Shown here in pieces: positions 1-6,583 of a stretch of DNA of 19,183 nucleotides. A model generated the notes under the pieces. It was given only the letters and a program-made list of their open reading frames with translations, ran no database searches and was not told the origin of the DNA. The stretch covers positions 1 through 19,183 of the forward strand of contig CALCJF010000104.1 of the NCBI GenBank assembly GCA_937967375.1, read 5' to 3'. Numbering within the stretch: position 1 is the first letter of the stretch; the number at the start of each line of letters is the position of its first letter. The translations under genes were made by a program, and so were the position numbers. The DNA comes from an uncultured Leucobacter sp. GTDB lineage: Bacteria; Actinomycetota; Actinomycetes; Actinomycetales; Microbacteriaceae.

Positions 1-46
1 CGAGATCGTGATGTGACTGGAGTTCAGACGTGTGCTCTTCCGATCT
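1..46 (+). other. Illumina TruSeq adapter/index-primer contamination
   Basis: These 46 bases match, from memory, the 3' part of the Illumina TruSeq indexed PCR primer. They contain the end of the P7 segment (CGAGAT), a six-base index block (CGTGAT, the reverse complement of index ATCACG), then the read-2 primer sequence beginning GTGACTGGAGTTC and ending CTCTTCCGATCT at position 46. Genomic sequence starts at 47 with a reading frame that makes biological sense. This is a library artefact left at a contig end, not biology, and no gene or site should be called across it. Confidence 0.97.
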
Positions 47-109
47 TTCGACCTGTTTCCGCACACGCACCACCTCGAGGCGCTCGCGGTGTTCAGGCGC
101 GTCGGCTAA
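47..109 (+). CDS. C-terminal fragment of a class I SAM-dependent RNA methyltransferase (TrmA/RlmD family), truncated by contig end
   Basis: From position 47, immediately after the adapter, a plus-strand frame reads FDLFPHTHHLEALAVFRRVG and stops at TAA (107-109). The pattern D-x-FP-x-T-x-H-x-E followed by a hydrophobic stretch is the typical last strand and tail of the TrmA/RlmD (RumA) family of uracil-C5 RNA methyltransferases, which methylate tRNA U54 or 23S rRNA uridines using S-adenosylmethionine. Only about 20 residues survive, so the catalytic cysteine and SAM motifs lie outside and the exact target RNA cannot be told. The gene converges on the minus-strand membrane protein ending at 127, leaving a 17-bp gap. 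The family call rests on the short tail motif alone. Confidence 0.6.
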   Translation, partial: FDLFPHTHHLEALAVFRRVG

Positions 110-126
110 CGCCCGGTTCTCGTCGC

Positions 127-618
127 CTACCGGCTGAGCGGGTGCTCGACCATCGCGAGCTCTTCTGCGGCGTCGAGCAACTCGTCTTCTGAGGGGCGAG
201 GGTCGCGCCCTGCCGCGACCGCGAAGATGAGTGCCGCGATGATGCCCGCGAACGCGATAATGCCGAACGGGTTGCACAGCGCAATCGACATGCTGAGCTG
301 ACTCTCGCCCGCGAGCAGACTGAAAATCGAGACGAGCTTGCCATCGACGACGTCGGGAACGGTGAAGCCGAAGCCGAGTGCGCAGACCCAGGCGACCGCC
401 GTCGCAAGGTAGACGGCACGCCCGATCGGGCGACCCCGGCGCTCGGCCACACGCATGCGGTGCACCACGGCGAGCTGCAAGGTTGCGAACGGAATCGCGA
501 TCAGTGGAACGTACCAGAGGGTGAGTTCTCCCCCTATTCCGAAGGCCCAGCGGCCCACGCCCATCCATGCGGAGAGGGCAATTCCGACGACACAAAGAAG
601 CAGATTTCGCACTGACAC
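127..618 (-). CDS. small integral membrane protein, unknown function
   Basis: This 163-residue protein begins at a GTG (616-618) and ends at TAG (127-129). I do not recognise the family. It shows four likely membrane helices: about residues 5-21, 32-52, 67-88 and 108-135. Short basic loops lie between them (for example HRMRVAERRGRPIGR between helices 2 and 3). An acidic cytosolic tail of about 25 residues (RPSEDELLDAAEELAMVEHPLSR) follows the last helix. The acidic tail suggests a soluble contact surface, but no catalytic motif is visible. An in-phase alternative start was not evident; ATG at 620 is out of frame. It is convergent with the methyltransferase fragment and divergent from the tRNA pair that starts at 679. 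Confidence 0.75.
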   Translation of the reverse strand: MSVRNLLLCVVGIALSAWMGVGRWAFGIGGELTLWYVPLIAIPFATLQLAVVHRMRVAERRGRPIGRAVYLATAVAWVCALGFGFTVPDVVDGKLVSIFSLLAGESQLSMSIALCNPFGIIAFAGIIAALIFAVAAGRDPRPSEDELLDAAEELAMVEHPLSR

Positions 619-678
619 ATAGTTGATGGTAGTCTTCTACGGTTGCCACCGCACAGTTCGGCTGAGAAGTGGCAGCGC

Positions 679-750
<72 letters not shown>

Positions 751-780
751 CTGACTCTGCTGGTCTTCGGATCAGAGTTT

Positions 781-854
781 GGCTGAGTAGCTCAGCTGGT
801 TAGAGCGCACGACTCATAATCGTGAGGTCGCGGGATCGAGCCCCGCCTCAGCTA
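781..854 (+). tRNA. tRNA-Met (elongator, anticodon CAT)
   Basis: Acceptor arms are GGCTGAG and CTCAGCT, with a G1-U72 wobble. The D arm is GCTC/GAGC, the anticodon stem CACGA/TCGTG encloses CTCATAA with anticodon CAT, and the T arm is GCGGG-ATCGAGC-CCCGC. The overall sequence resembles elongator tRNA-Met of actinobacteria. The G1-U72 pair and absence of the three consecutive G-C pairs in the anticodon stem argue against initiator tRNA. A lysidine-modified tRNA-Ile(CAT) is the other formal possibility but fits less well. CCA is not encoded. It is followed by the terminator at 865-894. Confidence 0.9.
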
Positions 855-864
855 CCGGAGTCAC

Positions 865-894
865 ACAAAACCCCTGCAGATGCGGGGGTTTTGT
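865..894. terminator. bidirectional intrinsic terminator after the tRNA-Thr/tRNA-Met unit
   Basis: The arms ACAAAACCCC (865-874) and GGGGTTTTGT (885-894) are perfect inverted repeats separated by 10 bases. The stem ends in a T-rich run on both strands, so it can end the tRNA transcript on the plus strand and the converging lipoprotein gene (stop at 936) on the minus strand. Confidence 0.85.
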
Positions 895-935
895 TGCATC
901 TGGAGGTTCCGCAACTTTGGGGCTCACCCCGTTCC

Positions 936-1952
936 CTATAGTGGAAGGTCGATCCGAGAGTCGGCTACGCCTTCAATCTCGAGCGTTGCGTCCGTTGTTC
1001 CCACGGGTAGCTCTCCCGAGAGCCCCGCAGCGACTACGCCCAGATCCTCTTCGTTGTTCACCGCAATCTGCAGCCGTGTGCCGGATTCCCAGACCCACGC
1101 AACCCGCGAAGCGAGCTCGGCGTCGAGTCGCGACAGTAGTTCGCGGGCGCGACTTCCTTCCGACTCCCCCAGCCGAATGAGATCGCTCGCAAACACCAGT
1201 GTCAGTCCGGATTGCGCTGTCAGCGACGCAGCCGCCTGCTGTGCTCGCGCGAAGTCTCGCTCCCTCTCCAACGTAACAACGAGACGCCCGTCTCGCAGGC
1301 GCATGCCCTCCAACGCGATCTCACCCGAGAGAGCATCCCAGCCCTCGAGCGCAGCCGCGAGCTGGGATGGTTCACCTTCGAGGTCAAGGGCGCGATCCTC
1401 GGTACGCACGAAGGTTTCCCGGTTTTCGCTGGCCTGGTCGTTCAACAGCACAGGCGGGTTTCGAAGCACCGAAAGCGCCGCATCGATGTTGGCAGCTACG
1501 ATCGTGATCGAATGGCTTTCGATCTGCCCTGACCGCACGCGGTCGTCGCTCCGCAGCACGAGCAACGTCCGCGCCGCGGCGGCATCGGTTGTATCGTCGC
1601 CGCTCACCACCATCTCGAAGCCGTCTGCGACGAGCGTGACAAGGCCTTGCATCTGGTCGCCGTGCTCGCGCGCGTATGCGCTCAATCGGTGTGCGAGATC
1701 AGCGACCTCGGAGTCGGCAAGGCCGTCGCGGGCATAGACCTCACCGCTCACACCTCCGGTGAAGGGCTGGTTGTCATGGCTGGTGAGATCCATCGACGCA
1801 ATTGCAGTGTCGCCGGCGAAAGCCCGCTCGAACGCGCCGACTTGCCCGTCCCCGGTGCACCCGACAAGCAGAGTCACGCTCAGAACAAGCCCAGCAAACG
1901 CCACGGCCCGCTTCGGCGGAACACCACAGATCCTCTTGACCCGACGTCTCAT
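936..1952 (-). CDS. secreted lipoprotein, unknown function
   Basis: This 338-residue protein starts at ATG (1950-1952) and ends at TAG (936-938). The N terminus is a lipoprotein signal: basic residues (KRICGVPPKR), a hydrophobic stretch AVAFAGLVLSVTLL at about residues 16-29, then the lipobox LVGC with Cys32 as the acylated residue. The mature part should therefore be tethered to the outer face of the cytoplasmic membrane. Beyond the signal I recognise no enzyme family. The sequence is soluble, with alternating short beta-like segments and acidic patches (for example LVTLVADGFEMVVSGDDTTDA), which suggests a repeated alpha/beta fold. It diverges from the desaturase gene, with 170 bp between the two starts, and converges on the tRNA unit. 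Confidence 0.8.
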   Translation of the reverse strand: MRRRVKRICGVPPKRAVAFAGLVLSVTLLVGCTGDGQVGAFERAFAGDTAIASMDLTSHDNQPFTGGVSGEVYARDGLADSEVADLAHRLSAYAREHGDQMQGLVTLVADGFEMVVSGDDTTDAAAARTLLVLRSDDRVRSGQIESHSITIVAANIDAALSVLRNPPVLLNDQASENRETFVRTEDRALDLEGEPSQLAAALEGWDALSGEIALEGMRLRDGRLVVTLERERDFARAQQAAASLTAQSGLTLVFASDLIRLGESEGSRARELLSRLDAELASRVAWVWESGTRLQIAVNNEEDLGVVAAGLSGELPVGTTDATLEIEGVADSRIDLPL

Positions 1953-2122
1953 TCGTCAACCATATCTGGCAACAATCTAGCCCGAATGATGACGGCAGTA
2001 GGCGCCTCGCATGCAGGTGAACGTATGGGGCGGCCGATAGCGTGGGTTACAGCGATCGGCACTTGCCAGTAGCTTCACTAGGACGGCTTCAGCGCAGTCC
2101 ACCACGGAAGCAGGTGCCGCAC

Positions 2123-3232
2123 ATGTCGGCCACTCTCACTCCCCAGCTCAGCGGGCCCGGCCCATTAATCCCGACGAGAGCGAGGGCCGAAGATTTTCCG
2201 CCAATAGGCATGACCTATCGCAGCGTCTCACAGGTCGTTCGCGAATCCGGGCTGCTGCGCCGGGCTTACTGGTTCTACATCTCGGTTGCGGCGCTTATCG
2301 CCGCCGCACTCGGCGGGGCCATCACCGGGTTCATTCTTCTCGGCGAGAGCTGGTTTCAGCTGCTCATCGCTGCCGCGCTCGGTCTTATCTTCACGCAGAT
2401 CGCGTTTCTTGCCCACGAAGCAGCGCACCGCCAGATTCTGACCCTCGGGCCCGCAAACGACCGCCTGGCGCGCATCCTCGCTGGCGCCATCGGCATGAGC
2501 TACTCGTGGTGGGATTCAAAGCACAGTCGGCACCACTCGAACCCCAATCGGGTCGGCAAGGATCCCGATATCGAGATCGACACCATCTCATTCCTTGAAG
2601 AAGACGCGCTTCAGGCGCGAGGGCTCAGGCGGGCCATTACAAGAAAACAGGGCTACCTCTTCTTTCCACTGCTCACGCTCGAGGGGCTCAACCTTCACGC
2701 TCACAGCTTTCGCTACTTGCTCGGCAAACAACCCGTGAAAGGTCGCTGGCTTGAACTCGCGATCATTCTCACGCGCTTCGCCCTGCTTTTGGTGCCGATC
2801 TTCTGGTTGCTTCCAATCGGCATGGCCTTCGCCTTCGTGGGCGTGCAGCTCGCAGTTTTCGGCGTCTACATGGGGGCATCGTTCGCTCCGAACCACAAGG
2901 GCATGCCCGTCATCGCTCACGACGCGAAGCTCGACTTCTTCACGAAGCAGGTGCGCACCTCCCGCAACATACGCGGGGGCTGGTGGGCGACAGCACTCAT
3001 GGGCGGTCTGAACTATCAGGTTGAGCATCACCTGTTCCCGAGCATGCCACGCCCGTTTCTCGCGAAGGCCAGGGTCATCGTTCGAGAGCGCTGCGAGCAA
3101 CTCGATATCCCGTATACCGAAACTTCGCTCCTCCGTTCTTACGCGATCGTGATCGAATACCTCAACCGCGTCGGGCTCGCGGCCCGTGATCCTTTCGCCT
3201 GCCCAATCGCAGCTCAGTACGGGCGCCGCTAG
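2123..3232 (+). CDS. membrane fatty acid desaturase (acyl-lipid/acyl-CoA desaturase family)
   Basis: The product is a di-iron membrane desaturase that introduces a double bond into a fatty acyl chain using oxygen and reducing power from ferredoxin or an oxidoreductase. With the start at ATG 2123 the protein is 369 residues, usual for this family. The three histidine clusters are all present: HEAAH (98-102), HSRHH (134-138) and QVEHH (299-303, in QVEHHLFPSMPR), plus NH at 257-258. Hydrophobic segments flank them at about 48-95 and 207-250. I chose 2123 because GGAAG (2106-2110) lies upstream and the 27 residues before it look like non-coding translation. The last 71 bases overlap the convergent exporter gene. 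Regiospecificity cannot be read from the sequence. Control of membrane fluidity is the likely role. Confidence 0.93.
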   Translation: MSATLTPQLSGPGPLIPTRARAEDFPPIGMTYRSVSQVVRESGLLRRAYWFYISVAALIAAALGGAITGFILLGESWFQLLIAAALGLIFTQIAFLAHEAAHRQILTLGPANDRLARILAGAIGMSYSWWDSKHSRHHSNPNRVGKDPDIEIDTISFLEEDALQARGLRRAITRKQGYLFFPLLTLEGLNLHAHSFRYLLGKQPVKGRWLELAIILTRFALLLVPIFWLLPIGMAFAFVGVQLAVFGVYMGASFAPNHKGMPVIAHDAKLDFFTKQVRTSRNIRGGWWATALMGGLNYQVEHHLFPSMPRPFLAKARVIVRERCEQLDIPYTETSLLRSYAIVIEYLNRVGLAARDPFACPIAAQYGRR

Positions 3233-4097
3233 CGGGCATCGCGCGGTGTCGGCTCTGCCCGAGCAGCAGCGCGGCAGCGACCAGCGCCAAGCCCAACCAC
3301 TGCGCCGGGGCGAGCGCCTCTGCCGCAAGCAGCACACCGAGCATCACTCCGGTCACTGGGTTGAGCAGACCGATGAGCCCGACGGTGCCAGCTGAAAGAT
3401 GCCTGAGCCCGGCGAACCAGCAGAGAAACGCGACCGCCGTCGCGACGAGAGAGATCGCCCCGTACGCGAGCGCATTGGTCGAGGTCATCGCGGGCGGCGC
3501 CCCCTCGACCACAACCGCCGAAACGAGCAACATCACACCTCCGGCCACAAGCTGCCATGAGGTAGTTGCGACGAGCGGCACCTCATCTCGCCAGCGCGTC
3601 GCGAGGATCGCACCGAGCGATGAGACCAGCAGCGCCACGAGTGAGATCACCACTCCGATCAGATCGATCCGGCTTGCGCCAAGCCCGACCAACAGGCCGA
3701 CACCCACCACTCCAATGGCCGCCCCGACCAGCATGTAAGCCGTCGGCCGCTGTCGGAGCAGCGGTATGGCCAGCATCGCCAGCGCAACCGGGGCAAGAGC
3801 CATGACCGAAGCCGCGACCGAGGTCGGGAGCAGCTGCGCAGCGAGATACACGAGCACGAAGAACGCCGCGAAGTTGAGCAGCCCAAGCAAGAGCGACTTC
3901 CATCGCCACGACCCGCTCGGCAGGCGCCTTGCAATCGCCAACAGGATCACCCCGGCAGGCAATGCCCTAAGCGTGGCACTCCATAGCGGCGCGCCCTCCG
4001 GCAAAAAGTGCTTGGTGACAAAGTAGGTTGCACCCCAACTCACCGGCGCCACTGCGCAGATCAGCACCCATTTCCATTTAGCTTCCACGGAAGACAT
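3162..4097 (-). CDS. EamA/DMT-family transporter
   Basis: This 311-residue protein has about ten hydrophobic segments arranged as two similar halves, the layout of the drug/metabolite transporter (DMT) superfamily with two EamA domains. Features seen include the N-terminal APVSWGATYFVTKHFLP motif, ATLRALPAG, and in the second half FAGLRHLSAGTVGLIGLLNPVTGVMLG. It likely exports a small metabolite, amino acid or toxic compound. The start ATG (4095-4097) is preceded on its own strand by GGAAG six bases upstream. That Shine-Dalgarno sequence is also half of a palindromic operator, so the divergent MarR protein very probably controls this gene. Its last 30 or so residues are unusually charged (GARTELRLGRRKDHGPRARRG). 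The final 71 bases overlap the desaturase 3' end. The substrate is unknown. Confidence 0.92.
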   Translation of the reverse strand: MSSVEAKWKWVLICAVAPVSWGATYFVTKHFLPEGAPLWSATLRALPAGVILLAIARRLPSGSWRWKSLLLGLLNFAAFFVLVYLAAQLLPTSVAASVMALAPVALAMLAIPLLRQRPTAYMLVGAAIGVVGVGLLVGLGASRIDLIGVVISLVALLVSSLGAILATRWRDEVPLVATTSWQLVAGGVMLLVSAVVVEGAPPAMTSTNALAYGAISLVATAVAFLCWFAGLRHLSAGTVGLIGLLNPVTGVMLGVLLAAEALAPAQWLGLALVAAALLLGQSRHRAMPASGARTELRLGRRKDHGPRARRG

Positions 4098-4114
4098 AAT
4101 AACTTCCGCGGAAG
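4082..4114. promoter_or_regulatory. tandem palindromic operators, probably for the MarR regulator
   Basis: Two 12-bp palindromes differ at one base: CTTCCACGGAAG (4082-4093) and CTTCCGCGGAAG (4103-4114). Their centres are 21 bp apart, two helical turns, so two dimers would bind the same face. The first lies in codons 2-6 of the exporter, and the second lies between the divergent genes and covers the exporter's Shine-Dalgarno sequence. This is the standard layout of an autoregulated MarR gene and its target. The ligand is unknown. Confidence 0.75.
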
Positions 4115-4117
4115 AGA

Positions 4118-4123
4118 TATGCT
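4118..4123 (+). promoter_or_regulatory. candidate -10 element for marR (leaderless)
   Basis: TATGCT fits the actinobacterial -10 pattern TAnnnT and ends six bases before the ATG at 4130. Transcription would therefore begin at or next to the start codon. The operator palindrome at 4103-4114 directly abuts its upstream side, which suits repression. No convincing -35 is visible. This is inference from position and pattern. Confidence 0.4.
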
Positions 4124-4129
4124 AGTCGC

Positions 4130-4627
4130 ATGCCTCAAGACCAGGATCACGTCGACCGAGTGCAGGCGCAGTGGCGGGCCGAGCGGCCCGAGATCGATAC
4201 ATCACCCATGGGCATCATCGCGCGCCTGCACCGGATCGCCGATGCGCTACGCAGCGAGCTCATCTCGCTCTATCGAGAGCACGATCTCGGAGAAGGCGAA
4301 TTCGATATTCTCGCCACCCTTCGTCGAACTGGGGCACCCTTCGAACTGACGCCCAGCGAACTCGCACAGCAGACGATGGTCACGACGGGTGCGGTCTCGA
4401 AACGCCTCGATCGGCTCGAGATGGCCGGTCTCGTCACGCGGCGCGAGAACCTCCAAGATGCCCGGGGCCGTGTCGTCGCGCTCACTCCCCAAGGCAGCGA
4501 CACAATCGATCGCGCCTACGAGGCCCACATGCGAAATGAGGCCCGCCTGCTCGATCATTTCAGCGCAGCCGAACAAAGGCAGCTGCAAGGCCTGCTGCGA
4601 TCCTGGGCCTTGAAACTGGAGCAATAA
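4130..4627 (+). CDS. MarR-family transcriptional regulator
   Basis: This 165-residue protein has the MarR winged-helix layout. An N-terminal dimerisation helix pair is followed by a DNA-binding region with LTPSELAQQTMVTTGAVSKRLDRLEMAGLVTRR (about residues 73-105), a wing at RENLQDARGRVVALTPQG, and C-terminal dimerisation helices. MarR proteins are dimeric ligand-responsive repressors. It is divergent from the EamA exporter with only 32 bp between starts, and the two palindromes there are its probable operators, giving joint autorepression and exporter control. The start ATG 4130 lacks a well-placed Shine-Dalgarno sequence. A TATGCT hexamer (4118-4123) ends seven bases before it, so a leaderless transcript is possible. 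A hairpin at 4668-4697 follows the gene. Confidence 0.93.
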   Translation: MPQDQDHVDRVQAQWRAERPEIDTSPMGIIARLHRIADALRSELISLYREHDLGEGEFDILATLRRTGAPFELTPSELAQQTMVTTGAVSKRLDRLEMAGLVTRRENLQDARGRVVALTPQGSDTIDRAYEAHMRNEARLLDHFSAAEQRQLQGLLRSWALKLEQ

Positions 4628-4667
4628 GTAGCCATAGCCGGCAGCTCCCCGAAGCCCCGCCAAGCGA

Positions 4668-4697
4668 AAAGTCCCGCTGCATACGCAACGGGACTTT
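4668..4697. terminator. hairpin terminator shared by marR and tRNA-Ser
   Basis: The arms AAAGTCCCG (4668-4676) and CGGGACTTT (4689-4697) form a 9-bp stem with a 12-base loop that can itself pair TGC/GCA. On the minus strand it is followed by a T and CGC, and begins at the last base of the tRNA-Ser CCA end. It can end the tRNA-Ser transcript and also stop read-through from marR. Confidence 0.7.
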
Positions 4698-4784
4698 GGC
4701 GGAGGATAGGGGATTTGAACCCCTGAGGGTGTGAACCCAACACGCGTTCCAGGCGTGCGCACTAGGCCGCTATGCGAATCCTCC
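4697..4784 (-). tRNA. tRNA-Ser (anticodon GGA), CCA encoded
   Basis: On the minus strand the acceptor arms are GGAGGAT and ATCCTCC, followed by discriminator G and an encoded CCA (4699-4697). The anticodon stem CACGC/GCGTG encloses CTGGAAC with GGA at positions 34-36, reading UCC/UCU serine codons. A long variable arm (about 4725-4740 region) and the 88-nt length are as expected for a class II tRNA. The T arm AGGGG-TTCAAAT-CCCCT is intact. Confidence 0.95.
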
Positions 4785-4862
4785 AGTGTCGGCGCGAGGC
4801 CAACCGTTCCATCTTACCCTTATACGGCCGAGCGAGCATGCGCAGCCAGCGCGGCGGCAGGC

Positions 4863-5294
4863 CTAACCGAGCTCGCGATCCCACACCGACATCACGATGA
4901 GTGTCTTCGTGCCCGCAACTATCGGCGTCTTGCGAATCGCATTCACCACTTGCTGCAGGTGATCGAGGTTGCGCGCGCGAAAACGCACGAGCCCATCGGG
5001 GTCACCGGCGATCGTGTAGTACTGCTGCACCTCGGGCACCCGCTCCGCAATCTCTTCGAACTCGTTCGCCCCCACCCCGCTTCGCAGCCGAATCTCCGTG
5101 AAGGCGACGAGCTCACCTGATGAGGCGTCGTCAACGACGGTCATGTAGCCCTTGATCGTGCCGTCAGCCTCCATGCGCTCGATGCGGCGCGTCACCGACG
5201 CCCCCGACATGCCAATAGCACGGGCGATTTCGCTGGCGGGCGTGCGCGCGTTCTTTCGCAGCAGTCCAAGGATCTGCCGATCGACATCGTCCAC
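4863..5294 (-). CDS. Lrp/AsnC-family transcriptional regulator, probable bkd operon regulator
   Basis: This 143-residue protein has an N-terminal AsnC-type helix-turn-helix (DVDRQILGLLRKNARTP..., ASEIARAIGMSGASVTRRI at about 19-38) and a C-terminal RAM ligand-sensing domain (about 66-135: FTEIRLRSG..., YYTIAGDPDGLVRFRARN). Such proteins form dimers to octamers and usually sense amino acids. The start is GTG (5292-5294), preceded on its strand by the strong Shine-Dalgarno sequence AGGGGGA. It is divergent from the branched-chain keto-acid dehydrogenase operon, the same arrangement as BkdR in other bacteria, so control by branched-chain amino acids is the natural inference. It is not shown here whether it activates or represses. 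Confidence 0.92.
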   Translation of the reverse strand: MDDVDRQILGLLRKNARTPASEIARAIGMSGASVTRRIERMEADGTIKGYMTVVDDASSGELVAFTEIRLRSGVGANEFEEIAERVPEVQQYYTIAGDPDGLVRFRARNLDHLQQVVNAIRKTPIVAGTKTLIVMSVWDRELG

Positions 5295-5321
5295 ATTTCC
5301 CCCTCGATAGTTTGATTAATT

Positions 5322-5390
5322 CTTGCATCAGATGATGATATGCATCCAAATAACGCGTGCTAAATACGGCTTTCTTGCACAGCTTGCAAG
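5322..5390. promoter_or_regulatory. candidate Lrp/AsnC-type binding region upstream of the bkd operon
   Basis: The 167-bp region between the regulator and the operon is markedly richer in A/T than its surroundings. It contains the dyad CTTGCA-CAGCT-TGCAAG (5374-5390), a further TTCTTGCA copy at 5320-5327 that repeats the TTCTTGCA at 5372-5379, 52 bp away, and TGCAT/ATGCA elements around 5325-5345. A 15-bp TTGCA-N5-TGCAA core is the size expected for an Lrp/AsnC-family site. Assignment to this regulator is inference. Confidence 0.5.
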
Positions 5391-5461
5391 TAGCGCGCAT
5401 CGATCTTGAGCAAGCGCTTCCTTGCCTGCCAGGATACATTCACCACCGACAAAGGAGCGAG

Positions 5462-6583
5462 ATGAGCGACACCGCCGTAGCCACCACCCCGTGGTCAGTG
5501 TTGAACGCAGATGGCGAGCTGCGCCAGGATCCTCGTGTCCCAGTCGATAGTTCTGCACTCGGGCTGCGCGAGGCGCTGCGCAACATGGTGCTCGCCCGCC
5601 GCATCGATACCGAGGCGATCGCGCTGCAGCGACAGGGCGAACTCGGTCTCTGGCCTTCGCTGCTCGGCCAAGAGGGGGCACAGGTCGGCGCGGGTCTCGC
5701 GCTGCGCCCGCAAGACGTCGTCTTTCCGACCTATCGAGAGCATGCCGTCGCGTGGTGTTTCGGCGTCGACCCTGTGCAGTTGCTCGGCCTCTTTCGCGGC
5801 ACGACGATGGGCGGCTGGGATCCTCGCGAACGAAACTTTCAGCTGTACACGCTCGTGATCGCCGCCCAAACCCTGCACGCCGTGGGCTACGCGATGGGCA
5901 TCGTGCGCGACGGCGACGTGGGCACCGGGATTCCCGAGCGGGATCGCGCTGTGCTCGTATTTCTCGGCGACGGCGCGCTGAGTCAGGGCGAGGCGAACGA
6001 GGCGCTCGTGTGGGCCGCCGCGCAGCAGTTGCCGATTGTGTTCTTCTGCCAGAACAACCAGTGGGCGATCTCGACCCCGGTGCAAACGCAAAGCCGGGTG
6101 CCGATCTTTCAACGCGCAAGCGGCTTCGGCGTCGAGGGCGTGCAGGTCGACGGCAACGACGTCGTCGCCACCCACGCGGTCGTCGAACAGGCACTGACCA
6201 AGGCGCGCGCCGGCGACGGGCCCACGCTCATCGAGGCCGTGACCTATCGTCGCAATCCGCACACCACCTCAGACGACGACCTCAGGTATCGGGATCGCGC
6301 CGAGAACGAGTTGTGGGAGTCGCGAGATCCGATCGACCGACTGCGCACATACCTGCTGAGTGATGAGGCGGGTGAAGATCGCATCGACGACGAGTTTCTC
6401 GCCGCGCTTTCACAGGAAGAAGAAGATCTCGCACAGCGCCTGCGCACCGGCTGCCGCGCACTGCCGGTGCCCGACCCCGCTGATCCCTTCGTCTACACCC
6501 TCGAGCGAATGACCCATGAGCTCGAGGAGCAGCGCGAGGCGCACCTCGCTTTCATTGCGGCAGAGGAGGGCAGCGCACGATGA
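5462..6583 (+). CDS. bkdA: branched-chain 2-oxoacid dehydrogenase E1 component, alpha subunit
   Basis: This is the thiamine-diphosphate-binding alpha subunit of the E1 decarboxylase, which with E1-beta oxidatively decarboxylates the 2-oxo acids from valine, leucine and isoleucine and transfers the acyl group to E2. With ATG 5462 the protein has 373 residues. The TPP motif runs from GDG (169-171) to NN (198-199), with QGEANEALVWAA between. A loop HTTSDDDLRYR (267-277) matches the branched-chain E1-alpha type and argues for BCKDH over pyruvate dehydrogenase. AAAGGAG (5451-5457) precedes the start. An upstream in-frame ATG at 5357 falls within the regulatory dyad region and is unlikely. It is the first gene of a five-gene operon. 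The stop overlaps the next start (ATGA). Confidence 0.93.
   Translation: MSDTAVATTPWSVLNADGELRQDPRVPVDSSALGLREALRNMVLARRIDTEAIALQRQGELGLWPSLLGQEGAQVGAGLALRPQDVVFPTYREHAVAWCFGVDPVQLLGLFRGTTMGGWDPRERNFQLYTLVIAAQTLHAVGYAMGIVRDGDVGTGIPERDRAVLVFLGDGALSQGEANEALVWAAAQQLPIVFFCQNNQWAISTPVQTQSRVPIFQRASGFGVEGVQVDGNDVVATHAVVEQALTKARAGDGPTLIEAVTYRRNPHTTSDDDLRYRDRAENELWESRDPIDRLRTYLLSDEAGEDRIDDEFLAALSQEEEDLAQRLRTGCRALPVPDPADPFVYTLERMTHELEEQREAHLAFIAAEEGSAR

Noticed and set aside
781..854. Initiator tRNA-Met or tRNA-Ile(CAT)
   Set aside because: Initiator features (three G-C pairs in the anticodon stem, mismatched 1-72) are absent, and the overall sequence resembles elongator tRNA-Met.
2042..2122. Extension of the desaturase from an upstream ATG at 2042
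   Set aside because: The 27 added residues look like translated leader, and the ATG at 2123 has an upstream GGAAG and gives the usual family length.
5357..5461. N-terminal extension of E1-alpha from an upstream ATG at 5357
   Set aside because: It would translate the regulatory dyad, has no Shine-Dalgarno sequence, and the ATG at 5462 has AAAGGAG in place.
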